This document shows, in pieces, positions 18,761 to 27,554 of a stretch of 64,000 nucleotides of DNA (positions within the stretch are counted from its first letter, which is position 1; each line of letters starts with the position of its first letter). Under the pieces are notes generated by a model. That model was not told where the DNA came from. It did not search any database and saw nothing but the letters and a program-made list of their open reading frames with translations. The DNA is from Bacillota bacterium (lineage in GTDB: Bacteria > Bacillota > Clostridia > Lachnospirales > Cellulosilyticaceae), in the NCBI GenBank assembly GCA_023410675.1, contig JAEYPM010000017.1, positions 1 to 64,000 of the forward strand, read 5' to 3'. The translations under genes and the position numbers were made by a program.

Positions 18761-19778
18761 AATCAACAGAAACAATATTGATAGAAGGCCAATCCATCAA
18801 ATCAATATATTTATTTTTAACTTTAACGAGCGGACGATAGAGATTTGTTGTATTAATAAAGACCACTTCACCAATATCTCCAGTACTTAATGTAACATAA
18901 ACACCCACATAATAATTAGCAATGGTTTCACAAAAAGTTAGGAGCATATGTGTATCAAATTTAGAGATCATCTCTGTTTGAAGTATTTTAAGTGTATCAA
19001 ATATATGATACTTATTTCTTAATAACTCATACTGATCTGCTAATGCAATAATTTTTGCCATAAGGCTTATTTGAGGAGCCGTAATCTTAAGAGGAAACCC
19101 ACTGCCATCAGATTTTTCATGGTGTGCAAGGATAGCCTTAGCAATAGATGGATCAATATCTTTAATTCTACTTACAATATTGAAACTATAAATAGGATGT
19201 CTTTCGTATTCAGCCTGCATATTAGCATCAAACGTTTCATTTTCTTTCATAGGATTGAATGGTAAATTAATGCAACCTATATCATGTAAAAGAGCAGCTT
19301 TAATTAAGTTTGGAAATTCTTCCGAATCAAGTTTTATCCATTTTGCAATAAGAATAGAGATAAAAGTGACATTCATGGAATGTGCGTACAGATCTTCTTC
19401 GAGACTTTTCATAAGGTTTGTACAACCTATTAAAATATGATTCTTATTAAAATCTAATGGAAGACTCTCACAAATATTTTCTAAAGCTTCCATATTGACT
19501 GAATCACCATCTTTGGAATTACCTAATACAGTCTTAAGTGCATTGCCATACCTACGATAGTTTTCAATAGTTTGTGATGGAAGGTTCCATACTTTATTAA
19601 ACGAATCTAAGTAAATCCAAATGTCGGTATGAATAAAATTTTGTATCATATCAAGAGTCGATTCAGTCAGTATTTGATTTTGTCCTACAATAACTGTACC
19701 TGTTTGTAAGTTGACAATAGGCTGTGCAGTAATCATGCCAGGAATACATTTTGATATAGGAAGGATAATCTTTTGCAT
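18759..19778 (-). CDS. HD-GYP domain protein
   Basis: A 339-residue protein with an N-terminal region of unknown fold and an HD-GYP domain, the family of cyclic-di-GMP (and some cGAMP) phosphodiesterases. The metal-binding HD pair is in ALLHDIGCINLP (about residue 170), and the GYP loop is HHEKSDGSGFP, with Phe in place of the usual Tyr. I chose the ATG at 19776-19778, with GGAGGAG just upstream, not the longer frame to 19817. It has no signal peptide or membrane helix. It is divergent from a second HD-GYP gene at 20130. Confidence 0.88.
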   Translation of the reverse strand: MQKIILPISKCIPGMITAQPIVNLQTGTVIVGQNQILTESTLDMIQNFIHTDIWIYLDSFNKVWNLPSQTIENYRRYGNALKTVLGNSKDGDSVNMEALENICESLPLDFNKNHILIGCTNLMKSLEEDLYAHSMNVTFISILIAKWIKLDSEEFPNLIKAALLHDIGCINLPFNPMKENETFDANMQAEYERHPIYSFNIVSRIKDIDPSIAKAILAHHEKSDGSGFPLKITAPQISLMAKIIALADQYELLRNKYHIFDTLKILQTEMISKFDTHMLLTFCETIANYYVGVYVTLSTGDIGEVVFINTTNLYRPLVKVKNKYIDLMDWPSINIVSVD

Positions 19779-20129
19779 TTTTTCACTCCTCCAAAATTCC
19801 TTTGTATAAGTGTACAAGTAGTTTCTATATATATGTTAACATTTTTATTACAAATTAACAATATGGAACTTATATAACAATAGTGAATATAATATATAAT
19901 TTAATTTATTAAGATTAAAAAAAGTAATAACACTAATATGCATAAATGAGGTATAATATAGTAAAAAGGATGGAAAAAAGTAAATTAAACTGGAGATTTG
20001 GTTATAAAATTTGTTATATCCATATATCTTATATACAGTATACCATGTGCATTCATTTTATAGAATAGACATTGTCCTACTGAAACATGAATCAAACAAT
20101 TAGCAAAAGATATAGGGGGACTGAGTATT
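19779..20129. other. Divergent intergenic region between two HD-GYP genes
   Basis: This 351-base AT-rich gap must hold promoters for both directions. The only structured item I see is a half-copy of the dispersed repeat, ATGTGCATTCATTTTA at 20045-20060, whose right part matches copy C closely. I see no c-di-GMP (GEMM) riboswitch signature. Confidence 0.5.
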
Positions 20130-21203
20130 ATGAGATTAGTGAACATCAATTGTATGAATGGATACGAGACACTAGCAAGGGATATTATAGTTAATGAAGG
20201 GGTAGTACTATTACGCAGAGGAACCAAAATTAAAAATTCTTTAGTCAAGAAACTTCTGGATTTTAATATCCAGCAAATATATATTGAAGATGAACTCTCA
20301 GAAGGTATTACACCAGATGAGATTATTTCCATGCAAGAAAAGCAAACGATCATTAGAAACATTACTGAAGAGTTTACTAAGTTAAAAGAAAAATTAATTA
20401 TAGATACACATGTTATTAATAAAATAGCCAATTCTTTAACAGATAAGTTTTATTCTGATAGTATTATTGTAGACATAATGAATATACAGAAAAATGATGA
20501 CTATACCTATACACACTGCTTAAATGTAGCTATTTTGACAACAACTCTATGCAATAAGCTAAATATTGATGCAGAAATGGTCAAGAAGATAGTAGTAGGT
20601 GCACTGCTTCATGATGTGGGGAAAATACTTGTGCCTAAGGATATATTAAATAAGCCAACAAAGCTTACAGACCAGGAGTTTCATATTATGAAGCAACATA
20701 GCGTGTTAGGTTATGATATTTTAAAAGATAATGAGGAACTTGATCCCATATCTAAGCTTGTAGTATTATGTCACCATGAACGATCTGATGGCTCAGGATA
20801 TCCACTTGGAAAAGCAGATGACTTACATATAGGAGCAAAGATAGTTGCAGCATGTGATATTTTTGATGCACTGGTAAGTGATAGACCTTATAGAAAGGGA
20901 TTTGAACTTAATGAGGCATGTATTATACTAAAAAAAGAGAAAATTGATAGTCATGTTAGAGACGCTCTTGAAAAAATGATAGCCTTTTATCCTGTGGGAA
21001 GTCCTGTCTTGCTCAGTAATGGAATAGTAGGGATTGTTGAAAAAAACTTTGCAGGAGAATTAAGCAAACCGAATATAAGGGGTGTATATAATGTAAGAGA
21101 TAAGTGTACTTGCGAGTACAGAGTTTGTTTAAGAGACGAAAAGAATGTTTATATAGTAAGTAAGTTAGATGGTATTCCAACAGTAGATAATATTCAGTTA
21201 TAA
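20130..21203 (+). CDS. HD-GYP domain phosphodiesterase
   Basis: A 357-residue cytosolic protein with a canonical HD-GYP domain. The HD motif is GALLHDVGKILVPKDILNK (about residues 164-182), followed by EFHIMKQHSVLGYDIL, VLCHHERSDGSGYPLG and IVAACDIFDALVSDRPYRK. Residues 1-105 form a leader domain also found in other clostridial HD-GYP proteins, possibly a ligand or partner module. All usual catalytic residues are present, so c-di-GMP hydrolysis is the default expectation. The ribosome site is AGGGGG before ATG 20130. Confidence 0.92.
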   Translation: MRLVNINCMNGYETLARDIIVNEGVVLLRRGTKIKNSLVKKLLDFNIQQIYIEDELSEGITPDEIISMQEKQTIIRNITEEFTKLKEKLIIDTHVINKIANSLTDKFYSDSIIVDIMNIQKNDDYTYTHCLNVAILTTTLCNKLNIDAEMVKKIVVGALLHDVGKILVPKDILNKPTKLTDQEFHIMKQHSVLGYDILKDNEELDPISKLVVLCHHERSDGSGYPLGKADDLHIGAKIVAACDIFDALVSDRPYRKGFELNEACIILKKEKIDSHVRDALEKMIAFYPVGSPVLLSNGIVGIVEKNFAGELSKPNIRGVYNVRDKCTCEYRVCLRDEKNVYIVSKLDGIPTVDNIQL

Positions 21204-21228
21204 TAAAAAGGAAGCATTTAATGAGCGA

Positions 21229-21265
21229 CCCCCATAAGTTAGACTATAAATCTAATCTATGGGGG
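21229..21265. terminator. Hairpin between convergent HD-GYP and cis-prenyltransferase genes
   Basis: CCCCCATA (21229-21236) / TATGGGGG (21258-21265) with additional TTAGA/TCTAA pairing inside. There is only a short T run downstream, so it is probably a shared terminator for the two convergent genes. Confidence 0.65.
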
Positions 21266-21294
21266 CACAACTGTTTTTAGGGATGGAATCTTAT

Positions 21295-21936
21295 TTAACC
21301 ACCTAAAGTGATATCTTGATTGTTATACCATTGTAAGGCATCATAAAACTGCTTTTCACAAAAGTCTGGCCATAGTGCATCAATAGTATAAATATCAGCA
21401 TAAACAGATTGAATAGGTAAAAATCCCGACAACCTTTTGCGACCACCCCATCTTATAATTAAATCTATTCTAGAGATATCTTTTGATTTGAGTGAGTTCA
21501 TAATTGTGCTACGTTTTGAAGTTTTGGCATGAAGTCCAGACACATCCCATTCCCATCCATAATTAACTAAGAAGTTTACCTTTATTCTTGAATTTTTCAT
21601 GGGTGTTCTTGTGGTATAAGGTAAAAGACTTTTAGGGAACATAGGAGATTTCGTATTGCCTACTACAAGTAAAGAGACATTTTCTTTTTCAATGAGTTTA
21701 ATGGCATCTATACAGGCCTTTGTAAAAGAGAGGTATTGATTTTTAGGACGCTTACAGTTGTCAGTTGTAAAGCCATAATAAGTCACTTCTTTAATCCCCA
21801 TTTTTTGAGCGAGATGAAGAAGATTTAGCCCGGGATGAAGCCCATAATGATATCCTTGGTGTTTTTCCATACCTGATAACTGTGCCCATCTTCTATTGCC
21901 ATCTGGGATAACCCCTATATGATTTGGAATACGCAC
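21295..21936 (-). CDS. Divergent cis-prenyltransferase (undecaprenyl diphosphate synthase-like)
   Basis: A 213-residue protein with the layout of UppS, which condenses isopentenyl diphosphate onto an allylic primer in cis. Visible motifs are HIGVIPDGNRRWA (about residues 6-18, with the catalytic Asp), YGFTTDNCKRP in place of the usual YAFSTENWKRP, and RIDLIIRWGGRKRLSGFLP, followed by YADIYTIDALWPDF. It is about 30 residues shorter than typical UppS and diverges in several usually fixed positions. It also lacks the frr-cdsA neighbourhood of housekeeping uppS. A secondary prenyltransferase with a different primer or chain length is plausible. Confidence 0.82.
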   Translation of the reverse strand: MRIPNHIGVIPDGNRRWAQLSGMEKHQGYHYGLHPGLNLLHLAQKMGIKEVTYYGFTTDNCKRPKNQYLSFTKACIDAIKLIEKENVSLLVVGNTKSPMFPKSLLPYTTRTPMKNSRIKVNFLVNYGWEWDVSGLHAKTSKRSTIMNSLKSKDISRIDLIIRWGGRKRLSGFLPIQSVYADIYTIDALWPDFCEKQFYDALQWYNNQDITLGG

Positions 21937-22067
21937 AATGTAACACTCCCTTCCGTTTTTTAAGTATATCCGACTTTGAAAGGTTTATACAAAAAATGGG
22001 AGTTGATTGAGAGAATTTAAAATGATATGATGGAAATGTTAAAAATAGGAAAGGTGGCAGATTAAAT

Positions 22068-22943
22068 GTGAAAGGCCTTTTTCGTCTTATAAAATCTATT
22101 ATAAAACTTGTGATAGCAATTATTCGCTTAATAATAGTAGCTATAATCATTGGTGTTGTGATTGTGGTCTATGCAAGAGAGGTTGAGCCAAGGTTACTTA
22201 CTATTAAGGAATATGATATCTACTCAAATTATGTAACACCTTCTATGAAAGGGATGACTATCGTACAGATCAGTGATATACATATAGGAGAAAACTATCA
22301 TCTGTATCAGCTAGAAAATCTTGTTGAAAAAGTCAACCTTATTCAGCCTGACATTATTATTTTTACAGGTGATTTAGTTGATGATCAAAGTAAATATAAG
22401 CAGACTGATGAAGTAATTGTTTTGCTTCAAAGACTTAAGGCAACTCAAGGTAAATATGCTGTTTACGGCAATCATGATCATGGAGGGTTTGGAAGCAAAA
22501 GATATAAGGAAATGATGACACAGTCAGGTTTTATACTTCTTCAAAATAGTAGTTATACGATCAAGCAAGCAGAAGGAGCATTTATTACGATTTTTGGTAT
22601 TGATGACCTACTTCTTGGATCCCCAGATATAAAAGGAACTTTAGACAGTATATCAGAGAACCATTTTAATATTTTTCTTTCTCATGAACCAGATATTGCT
22701 GACGAGGTGAAGCATTATTATATCGATTTACAGTTATCAGGTCATAGTCATGGTGGACAGATTACAATTCCATTTATTGGCTCCCCAATAACGCCTAAAT
22801 ATGCAAAGAATTATATAAAGGGAATGTATGATTTTTCGGATAATTATAGAATGAAGCTTTATGTCAATAGAGGAATAGGCACGTCACAGTTAAAATATAG
22901 ATTTCTAAATATACCTGAAATAACAGTATTTACAATTAGATGA
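22068..22943 (+). CDS. Membrane-anchored metallophosphoesterase
   Basis: A 291-residue protein with one N-terminal membrane helix (about residues 12-36) and an extracytoplasmic calcineurin-like phosphoesterase domain. All metal-binding blocks are present: ISDIHIG, FTGDLVDD, VYGNHDHGG, FLSHEP and LSGHSHGGQ. Close family members (YkuE/YaeI type) hydrolyse phosphate esters, sometimes lipids such as UDP-diacylglucosamine relatives. The substrate here is unknown. The start is GTG 22068, with GGAAAGGTGG upstream. It is divergent from the cis-prenyltransferase gene, about 130 bases away, so a link to prenyl phosphate or cell-envelope lipids is possible but not shown. Confidence 0.88.
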   Translation: MKGLFRLIKSIIKLVIAIIRLIIVAIIIGVVIVVYAREVEPRLLTIKEYDIYSNYVTPSMKGMTIVQISDIHIGENYHLYQLENLVEKVNLIQPDIIIFTGDLVDDQSKYKQTDEVIVLLQRLKATQGKYAVYGNHDHGGFGSKRYKEMMTQSGFILLQNSSYTIKQAEGAFITIFGIDDLLLGSPDIKGTLDSISENHFNIFLSHEPDIADEVKHYYIDLQLSGHSHGGQITIPFIGSPITPKYAKNYIKGMYDFSDNYRMKLYVNRGIGTSQLKYRFLNIPEITVFTIR

Positions 22944-23003
22944 GTGATAGACTATAAGCATAGAAATATGGGAATATAATAAGAAAAATACAAGAATAAG
23001 AGG

Positions 23004-23040
23004 CAGCAGATAGAAGGCCAATCTGCTGTTTTTTATTTTT
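23004..23040 (+). terminator. Terminator after metallophosphoesterase
   Basis: CAGCAGAT (23004-23011) / ATCTGCTG (23021-23028) stem with a 9-base loop, followed by TTTTTTATTTTT. Confidence 0.92.
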
Positions 23041-23054
23041 TGTTATAAAATATG

Positions 23055-23083
23055 TTGCATATTTATAAAATTATACGTATAAT
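23055..23083 (+). promoter_or_regulatory. argC promoter with overlapping palindrome
   Basis: A weak -35 TTGCAT (23055-23060) and a perfect -10 TATAAT (23078-23083) are 17 bases apart. The -10 is the right half of a perfect 14-base palindrome, ATTATACGTATAAT (23070-23083). A palindrome on the -10 of an arginine operon is where an ArgR-type repressor could bind. This is inference, as the match to known ARG boxes is only general (AT-rich and palindromic). Confidence 0.5.
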
Positions 23084-23095
23084 TATTAATGAACA

Positions 23096-23163
23096 TATAG
23101 AATTTGCGTCGTGAACTTTCAGTTATGCTTTGTGAATTCATTGGGAGAAACAACATTAAGTTT
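23096..23163 (+). repeat. Dispersed element, copy E (3' truncated)
   Basis: Left end TATAGAATTTGCGT (23096-23109), right arm of the first hairpin TTGTGAATTCATT (about 23130-23142), then GAGAAACAAC (23145-23154) followed by ATTAAG. The right arm of the second hairpin and the CTGAATAAGTGAAG core are missing. The copy lies between the argC promoter and start codon, so it would be transcribed as 5' leader. Confidence 0.65.
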
Positions 23164-23192
23164 AAAACGCACTGTAAGGTAGGGGATTTATT

Positions 23193-24137
23193 ATGGCATA
23201 CAAAGTATATGTAGATGGGCAAGAAGGGACTACAGGACTTAGGATTTTTGAATATTTATCAAAAAGAAGTAATGAATTAGAGATACTCAAAATAGATTCA
23301 GATAAGAGAAAGGATACAGAAGAAAGAAGACGCCTTATTAATCAGGCAGATATTGTTTTTCTGTGTCTTCCAGACGATGCATCTAGAGAAGCTGTATCAC
23401 TAATCAATAATCCATATACAAAAGTAATTGATGCAAGTACTGCTTTTAGAACACATCCAGAGTGGGCATACGGACTTCCTGAACTAAGTAAGGAGCATAG
23501 AGAGAAAATTAAAAGTGCAACCAAAGTAGCTAATCCAGGATGTCATGCAACAGCATTTAATTTATTAACATATCCACTAGTTAAAGAGGGGATTTTACCA
23601 GAAGACATGCAGATATCTGCTACTTCTATAACGGGTTATAGTGGTGGTGGTAAGAAGATGATTGCTAGCTATGAAACATCAGGAAATAAAAAACTTTTAG
23701 TGCCAAGACATTATGCACTTAAATTAACACATAAACACCTTCCTGAAATGCAAATGATACCAGGATTTAAGTATACACCTATATTTTTACCTATTGTTTC
23801 AAATTACTATAAGGGGTTAGCTGTGACAATACCTCTTTCACCAAGAACACTAAGTAAGAAGATGGATGCAAAAGAGCTAAACTCGTTTTTTGCAGATTAT
23901 TATAAGGAAGAGAAACTCATTAAGGTTATTCCTTATCAAGCAGATGAGTTTTTAGATGAAGGATGTTTGGATATAACAGCATGTAACGACACCAATAGAA
24001 GTGATCTATTTGTATTTGGCAATGAAGATCAAATACTGATTGCTTGCAGATTAGATAATTTAGGAAAAGGGGCATGTGGCGGTGCCATTCAAAATATGAA
24101 CATTATGTTAGGATTAGATGAGTTATCAGGAATATAA
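23193..24137 (+). CDS. argC: N-acetyl-gamma-glutamyl-phosphate reductase
   Basis: A 314-residue NADPH-dependent reductase of the shorter (type 2) AGPR subfamily, third step of arginine synthesis. The N-terminal VYVDGQEGTTGLRI nucleotide loop, VFLCLPDDASRE, VIDASTAFR and the catalytic cysteine in VANPGCHATAF (about residue 117) are visible. GACKAGGAI-like glycine-rich residues close the C-terminus (GKGACGGAIQNMN). It is first of an argC-J-B-D operon with gaps of 24, 11 and -1 bases. No argF or carbamoyl-phosphate synthase genes follow here. Confidence 0.96.
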   Translation: MAYKVYVDGQEGTTGLRIFEYLSKRSNELEILKIDSDKRKDTEERRRLINQADIVFLCLPDDASREAVSLINNPYTKVIDASTAFRTHPEWAYGLPELSKEHREKIKSATKVANPGCHATAFNLLTYPLVKEGILPEDMQISATSITGYSGGGKKMIASYETSGNKKLLVPRHYALKLTHKHLPEMQMIPGFKYTPIFLPIVSNYYKGLAVTIPLSPRTLSKKMDAKELNSFFADYYKEEKLIKVIPYQADEFLDEGCLDITACNDTNRSDLFVFGNEDQILIACRLDNLGKGACGGAIQNMNIMLGLDELSGI

Positions 24138-24161
24138 AAAGCTTATATGGGAGGGAATTGT

Positions 24162-25382
24162 ATGAAGTTAATTGCAGGAGGCATATTAGCACCTAAAGGA
24201 TTTAAAGCTTCAGGAGAATATGTAGGGATCAAAAAGAAAAAGAAAGATTTATCTTTATTATATAGTGAAACACCTTGTGAATATGCAGGTGCTTTTACAC
24301 AAAATGTTGTAAAGGCTGCACCAGTACTTTGGGATAAGTTATTGCTTGAGAAAGGTAATAAAATTAAAGCAGTTATTACAAATAGTGGAAATGCTAATGC
24401 AGCTACTGGTGAGCAGGGAATGAAAGATACTGAAAAAATGGCAGAGGTTACTGCGAAACATTTAGGTATTGAGAAAGAAGAAGTCCTTGTGTGTTCCACG
24501 GGAGTAATAGGCGTCCTCTTACCTATGGATGTTGTCACAAAAGGAATTGATATCGTTGCGAAAAAGTTAGATAGTACTATTGAGGCAGCTAATGATGCAG
24601 CAGAAGGCATTCTCACTACAGATACCTGTTCTAAGACGATAGCAATTGAAGAAACCATAGATGATGTTGTCATCAAAATAGGAGCTATGGGTAAGGGGTC
24701 AGGTATGATTCATCCAAACATGGCTACAATGCTTGGATATGTGACAACAGATGTTAACATTACAAAGCTTATGCTTCAAAAGGCACTCAAAACATGTATT
24801 GATACCACTTTTAATATGATCACAGTAGATGGAGATTCTAGTACAAATGACAGCGTGATTGTTCTTGCAAATGGTGCGGCAGGGAATCCGATCATTGATC
24901 AAGAAGGTGAGTCATATAATAAGTTTTGCAACGCACTGTATGAAGCGTGTAAGTACTTAGCAATAGCCATAGTAAGAGATGGAGAAGGTGCTACCAAGGT
25001 ACTAGAAACCCAAATTGATGGGGTAAGAAACTTTGACGAAGGTAAGCTTATTGCAAAGAGTGTTTTAACTTCAAGTTTAGTAAAAACTGCATTTTTTGGT
25101 GAGGATGCTAACTGGGGAAGGATACTTACAGCAATGGGTTATGCAGGTGTAGATTTTGATGTTACAAAAGTAAGTATTACTCTTGAGAGTATGTATGGAA
25201 CAATTAATATGTTTGTTAATGGGCTTCCAATTAAATTTAATGAGGTTAAGGCAAAAAAAGTCCTTCAAGAAAAAGAGATTAAGGTGTGTATTACTATGGG
25301 AGAAGGAAATGAAAGTGTTACAGCTTGGGGATGTGATTTAAGTTATGATTATGTCAAAATAAATGGTGAATACAGGAGTTAA
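24162..25382 (+). CDS. argJ: Glutamate N-acetyltransferase / ornithine acetyltransferase
   Basis: A 406-residue ArgJ, which recycles the acetyl group from N-acetylornithine to glutamate and so allows a cyclic arginine pathway. The self-cleavage site is in the GMIHPNMATMLGYVTTD stretch, where Thr after AxxMLG becomes the beta-subunit N-terminal nucleophile. NSGNANAATG and DGDSSTNDS are further family marks. I chose ATG 24162, with GGGAGGG upstream, over an in-frame ATG at 24147 that overlaps the ribosome site. Whether it is mono- or bifunctional cannot be told from sequence. Confidence 0.96.
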   Translation: MKLIAGGILAPKGFKASGEYVGIKKKKKDLSLLYSETPCEYAGAFTQNVVKAAPVLWDKLLLEKGNKIKAVITNSGNANAATGEQGMKDTEKMAEVTAKHLGIEKEEVLVCSTGVIGVLLPMDVVTKGIDIVAKKLDSTIEAANDAAEGILTTDTCSKTIAIEETIDDVVIKIGAMGKGSGMIHPNMATMLGYVTTDVNITKLMLQKALKTCIDTTFNMITVDGDSSTNDSVIVLANGAAGNPIIDQEGESYNKFCNALYEACKYLAIAIVRDGEGATKVLETQIDGVRNFDEGKLIAKSVLTSSLVKTAFFGEDANWGRILTAMGYAGVDFDVTKVSITLESMYGTINMFVNGLPIKFNEVKAKKVLQEKEIKVCITMGEGNESVTAWGCDLSYDYVKINGEYRS

Positions 25383-25393
25383 GGAGAGAAGTT

Positions 25394-26269
25394 ATGATGA
25401 GTCATTCTATTGAAAAAGCAAAGGTGCTCATAGAAGCACTTCCTTATATACGTGCTTTTAATGGGAATACAGTAGTAATAAAATATGGTGGAAGTGCCAT
25501 GCTTGATCCTGAAATTAATCAAAGCATTATTCAAGATATTGTATTACTTAAGCTAGTTGGCTTAAAACCAGTTGTTGTCCATGGTGGAGGACCAGAGATT
25601 AATACGATGCTTGGTAAAGTTGGCATTCAGTCCGAATTTATTAATGGTCTTCGTGTAACCACAAAGGATACGATGGAAGTCGTAGAAATGGTTTTAGCGG
25701 GTAAGGTCAATAAACAGGTTGTTAATATGATAGCTGGTCAAGGAGGCTTAGCTGTTGGGTTAACTGGAAAAGATGGCAATATATTAGAGGCAAATAAACT
25801 TGTTAAAGATGGCGTTGACCTTGGCTATGTTGGTGAAATAACAAAGGTTAATACAGAACTTATTGATACATTAGTAAACAATGACTTTATCCCTGTTATA
25901 GCACCAATAGGTGCTGACAAGGAAGGCAATACTTACAATATCAATGCGGACTATGCAGCTGTAGCTATTGCTGGAGCCTTAAAGGCACAAAAGCTTGTTT
26001 TTCTTACAGATGTTGAGGGTGTGCTTAAGGATAAGGAAGATCCGAGTTCACTCATGTCTTATTTAAGTGATGCAGAAGCAAGAAAGTATATTAAAGATGG
26101 AACGATATGTGGTGGCATGATACCAAAAGTCGAGTGTTGTATGGAGGCAATAGAAAGTGGTGTATCTATGGTCCATATATTAGATGGACGATTAAGCCAT
26201 GCACTTATATTAGAGATATATACTGAAAAAGGAATAGGAACAATGATGTATAAAAAGGAGGAAAAGTAA
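25394..26269 (+). CDS. argB: Acetylglutamate kinase
   Basis: A 291-residue amino-acid kinase that phosphorylates N-acetylglutamate. Motifs are VIKYGGSAM (about residues 28-36), VVVHGGGPEIN, NADYAAVAIAGAL, KLVFLTDVEGVL and GGMIPKVE. The length is typical. GGAG lies 8 bases upstream of ATG 25394, with a second ATG directly after it. The TAA stop overlaps the argD start as TAATG, so the two are translationally coupled. Confidence 0.97.
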   Translation: MMSHSIEKAKVLIEALPYIRAFNGNTVVIKYGGSAMLDPEINQSIIQDIVLLKLVGLKPVVVHGGGPEINTMLGKVGIQSEFINGLRVTTKDTMEVVEMVLAGKVNKQVVNMIAGQGGLAVGLTGKDGNILEANKLVKDGVDLGYVGEITKVNTELIDTLVNNDFIPVIAPIGADKEGNTYNINADYAAVAIAGALKAQKLVFLTDVEGVLKDKEDPSSLMSYLSDAEARKYIKDGTICGGMIPKVECCMEAIESGVSMVHILDGRLSHALILEIYTEKGIGTMMYKKEEK

Positions 26270-27453
26270 TGGCCCTCTATGATGGTGAATATGATCAATA
26301 TATCATGAAAACCTATAATAGGTTTTCAATTGAAGCAGATAAAGGTGAAGGTGTCTATTTATATGATACAGCAGGCAAAAAATATTTAGATATGTGCGGA
26401 GGAATTGCAGTAAATGCACTTGGATATAATCATAGGGGGCTTAATGATGCACTAAAGTCACAAATTGATCAAATGCTCCATGTATCTAACCTATTCTACA
26501 TTCCAAGTCAGTTTGATGCAGCAAAATTACTCATTGATCACTCCATATTTTCAAAAGTGTTTTTTTGCAATAGCGGAGCTGAGGCAAATGAAGCAGCTCT
26601 CAAATTAGCGCGTAAATATGGAAGCTCAAAAAATAAAGAGAAAACAAAGATAATTACCATGAAAAACTCTTTTCATGGTAGAACTTATGGAGCAATTACG
26701 GCAACAGGTCAATTAAAATATCAAAAAAGCTTCCTTCCTATGATGCCTGGTTTTGCGTATGCACAATATAATGATATTGACAGCTTATCAAACATTATGG
26801 ATGATACAGTATGTGCAGTCCTTCTTGAGGTGATTCAAGGAGAAGGTGGCATCCTTGTTGCTGATAAAGAGTATTTAAAGAAGGTACAAGAGCTATGTGA
26901 AAAGTATGATGCACTACTCATGATTGATGAGGTGCAAACTGGCATTGGTCGCTGTGGTAGTTTATTTGCATTTGAAGGGTTTGATATAAAGCCTAATGTT
27001 ATTACATTAGCAAAAGGTTTAGGTGGCGGTGTTCCTATTGGAGCAATGCTTTGTGATGAAAAGGCCAATCTTTTTGTACCAGGTGATCATGCATCTACTT
27101 TTGGAGGAAACCCTCTTGCTACAACTGCGGCGAAAGTAGTATTAAATGAAATAATTAACACGAACTTATTAGAGCATGTAAAAGAAGTAGGAAGTTATTT
27201 AAATAATAAACTACTTGCATTAAAAGATCGCTATCAGATCATTAGTAATGTAAGAGGCATGGGCCTTATGCAAGGAATAGAGCTGAAAATGCCACCTAGA
27301 GAACTCATTAGTAAGTGCATTGAAAATGGACTTATGGTTGTTGGAGCAGGGGAAAACGTCGTTCGCTTTGTTCCACCACTAATTATTACAAAGAAGCAAA
27401 TGGATGAATGTTGTCTCCTGCTAGAAAAGTCAATACAAGAAATTAATGGATAA
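26269..27453 (+). CDS. argD: Acetylornithine aminotransferase
   Basis: A 394-residue class III PLP-dependent aminotransferase that makes N-acetylornithine from acetylglutamate semialdehyde. Visible are FCNSGAEANEAALKLAR, SFHGRTYGA, LMIDEVQTGIGRCG and the PLP lysine in TLAKGLGGGVPIGA (about residue 249). Its place as the last gene of argCJBD fixes the substrate. GGAGG sits before the ATG in the end of argB. The operon ends at a strong shared terminator. Confidence 0.96.
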   Translation: MALYDGEYDQYIMKTYNRFSIEADKGEGVYLYDTAGKKYLDMCGGIAVNALGYNHRGLNDALKSQIDQMLHVSNLFYIPSQFDAAKLLIDHSIFSKVFFCNSGAEANEAALKLARKYGSSKNKEKTKIITMKNSFHGRTYGAITATGQLKYQKSFLPMMPGFAYAQYNDIDSLSNIMDDTVCAVLLEVIQGEGGILVADKEYLKKVQELCEKYDALLMIDEVQTGIGRCGSLFAFEGFDIKPNVITLAKGLGGGVPIGAMLCDEKANLFVPGDHASTFGGNPLATTAAKVVLNEIINTNLLEHVKEVGSYLNNKLLALKDRYQIISNVRGMGLMQGIELKMPPRELISKCIENGLMVVGAGENVVRFVPPLIITKKQMDECCLLLEKSIQEING

Positions 27454-27503
27454 AGGGGTAAAGAGATAAGGTTAAAAATAAAATATTAAAAAGATAAGGT
27501 TTT

Positions 27504-27554
27504 AAAAAGATAAAGATCGCTTAAAGAAAAATTTTAAGCGATCTTTATCTTTTT
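27504..27554. terminator. Bidirectional terminator between argD and the convergent EEP gene
   Basis: A near-perfect stem of about 21 bp, AAAGATAAAGATCGCTTAAA / TTTAAGCGATCTTTATCTTT, with a short loop and T/A runs on both sides. Its right half includes the last codons of the minus-strand gene. Confidence 0.92.

Noticed and set aside
19985..20431. Minus-strand 148-codon open frame over the start of the HD-GYP gene
   Set aside because: It is antisense to the conserved HD-GYP protein, with no ribosome site and shadow-like composition.
24143..24676. Minus-strand 177-codon open frame within argJ
   Set aside because: It lies fully antisense to a well-conserved argJ, with Ser/Thr/Pro-rich shadow composition and no family resemblance.
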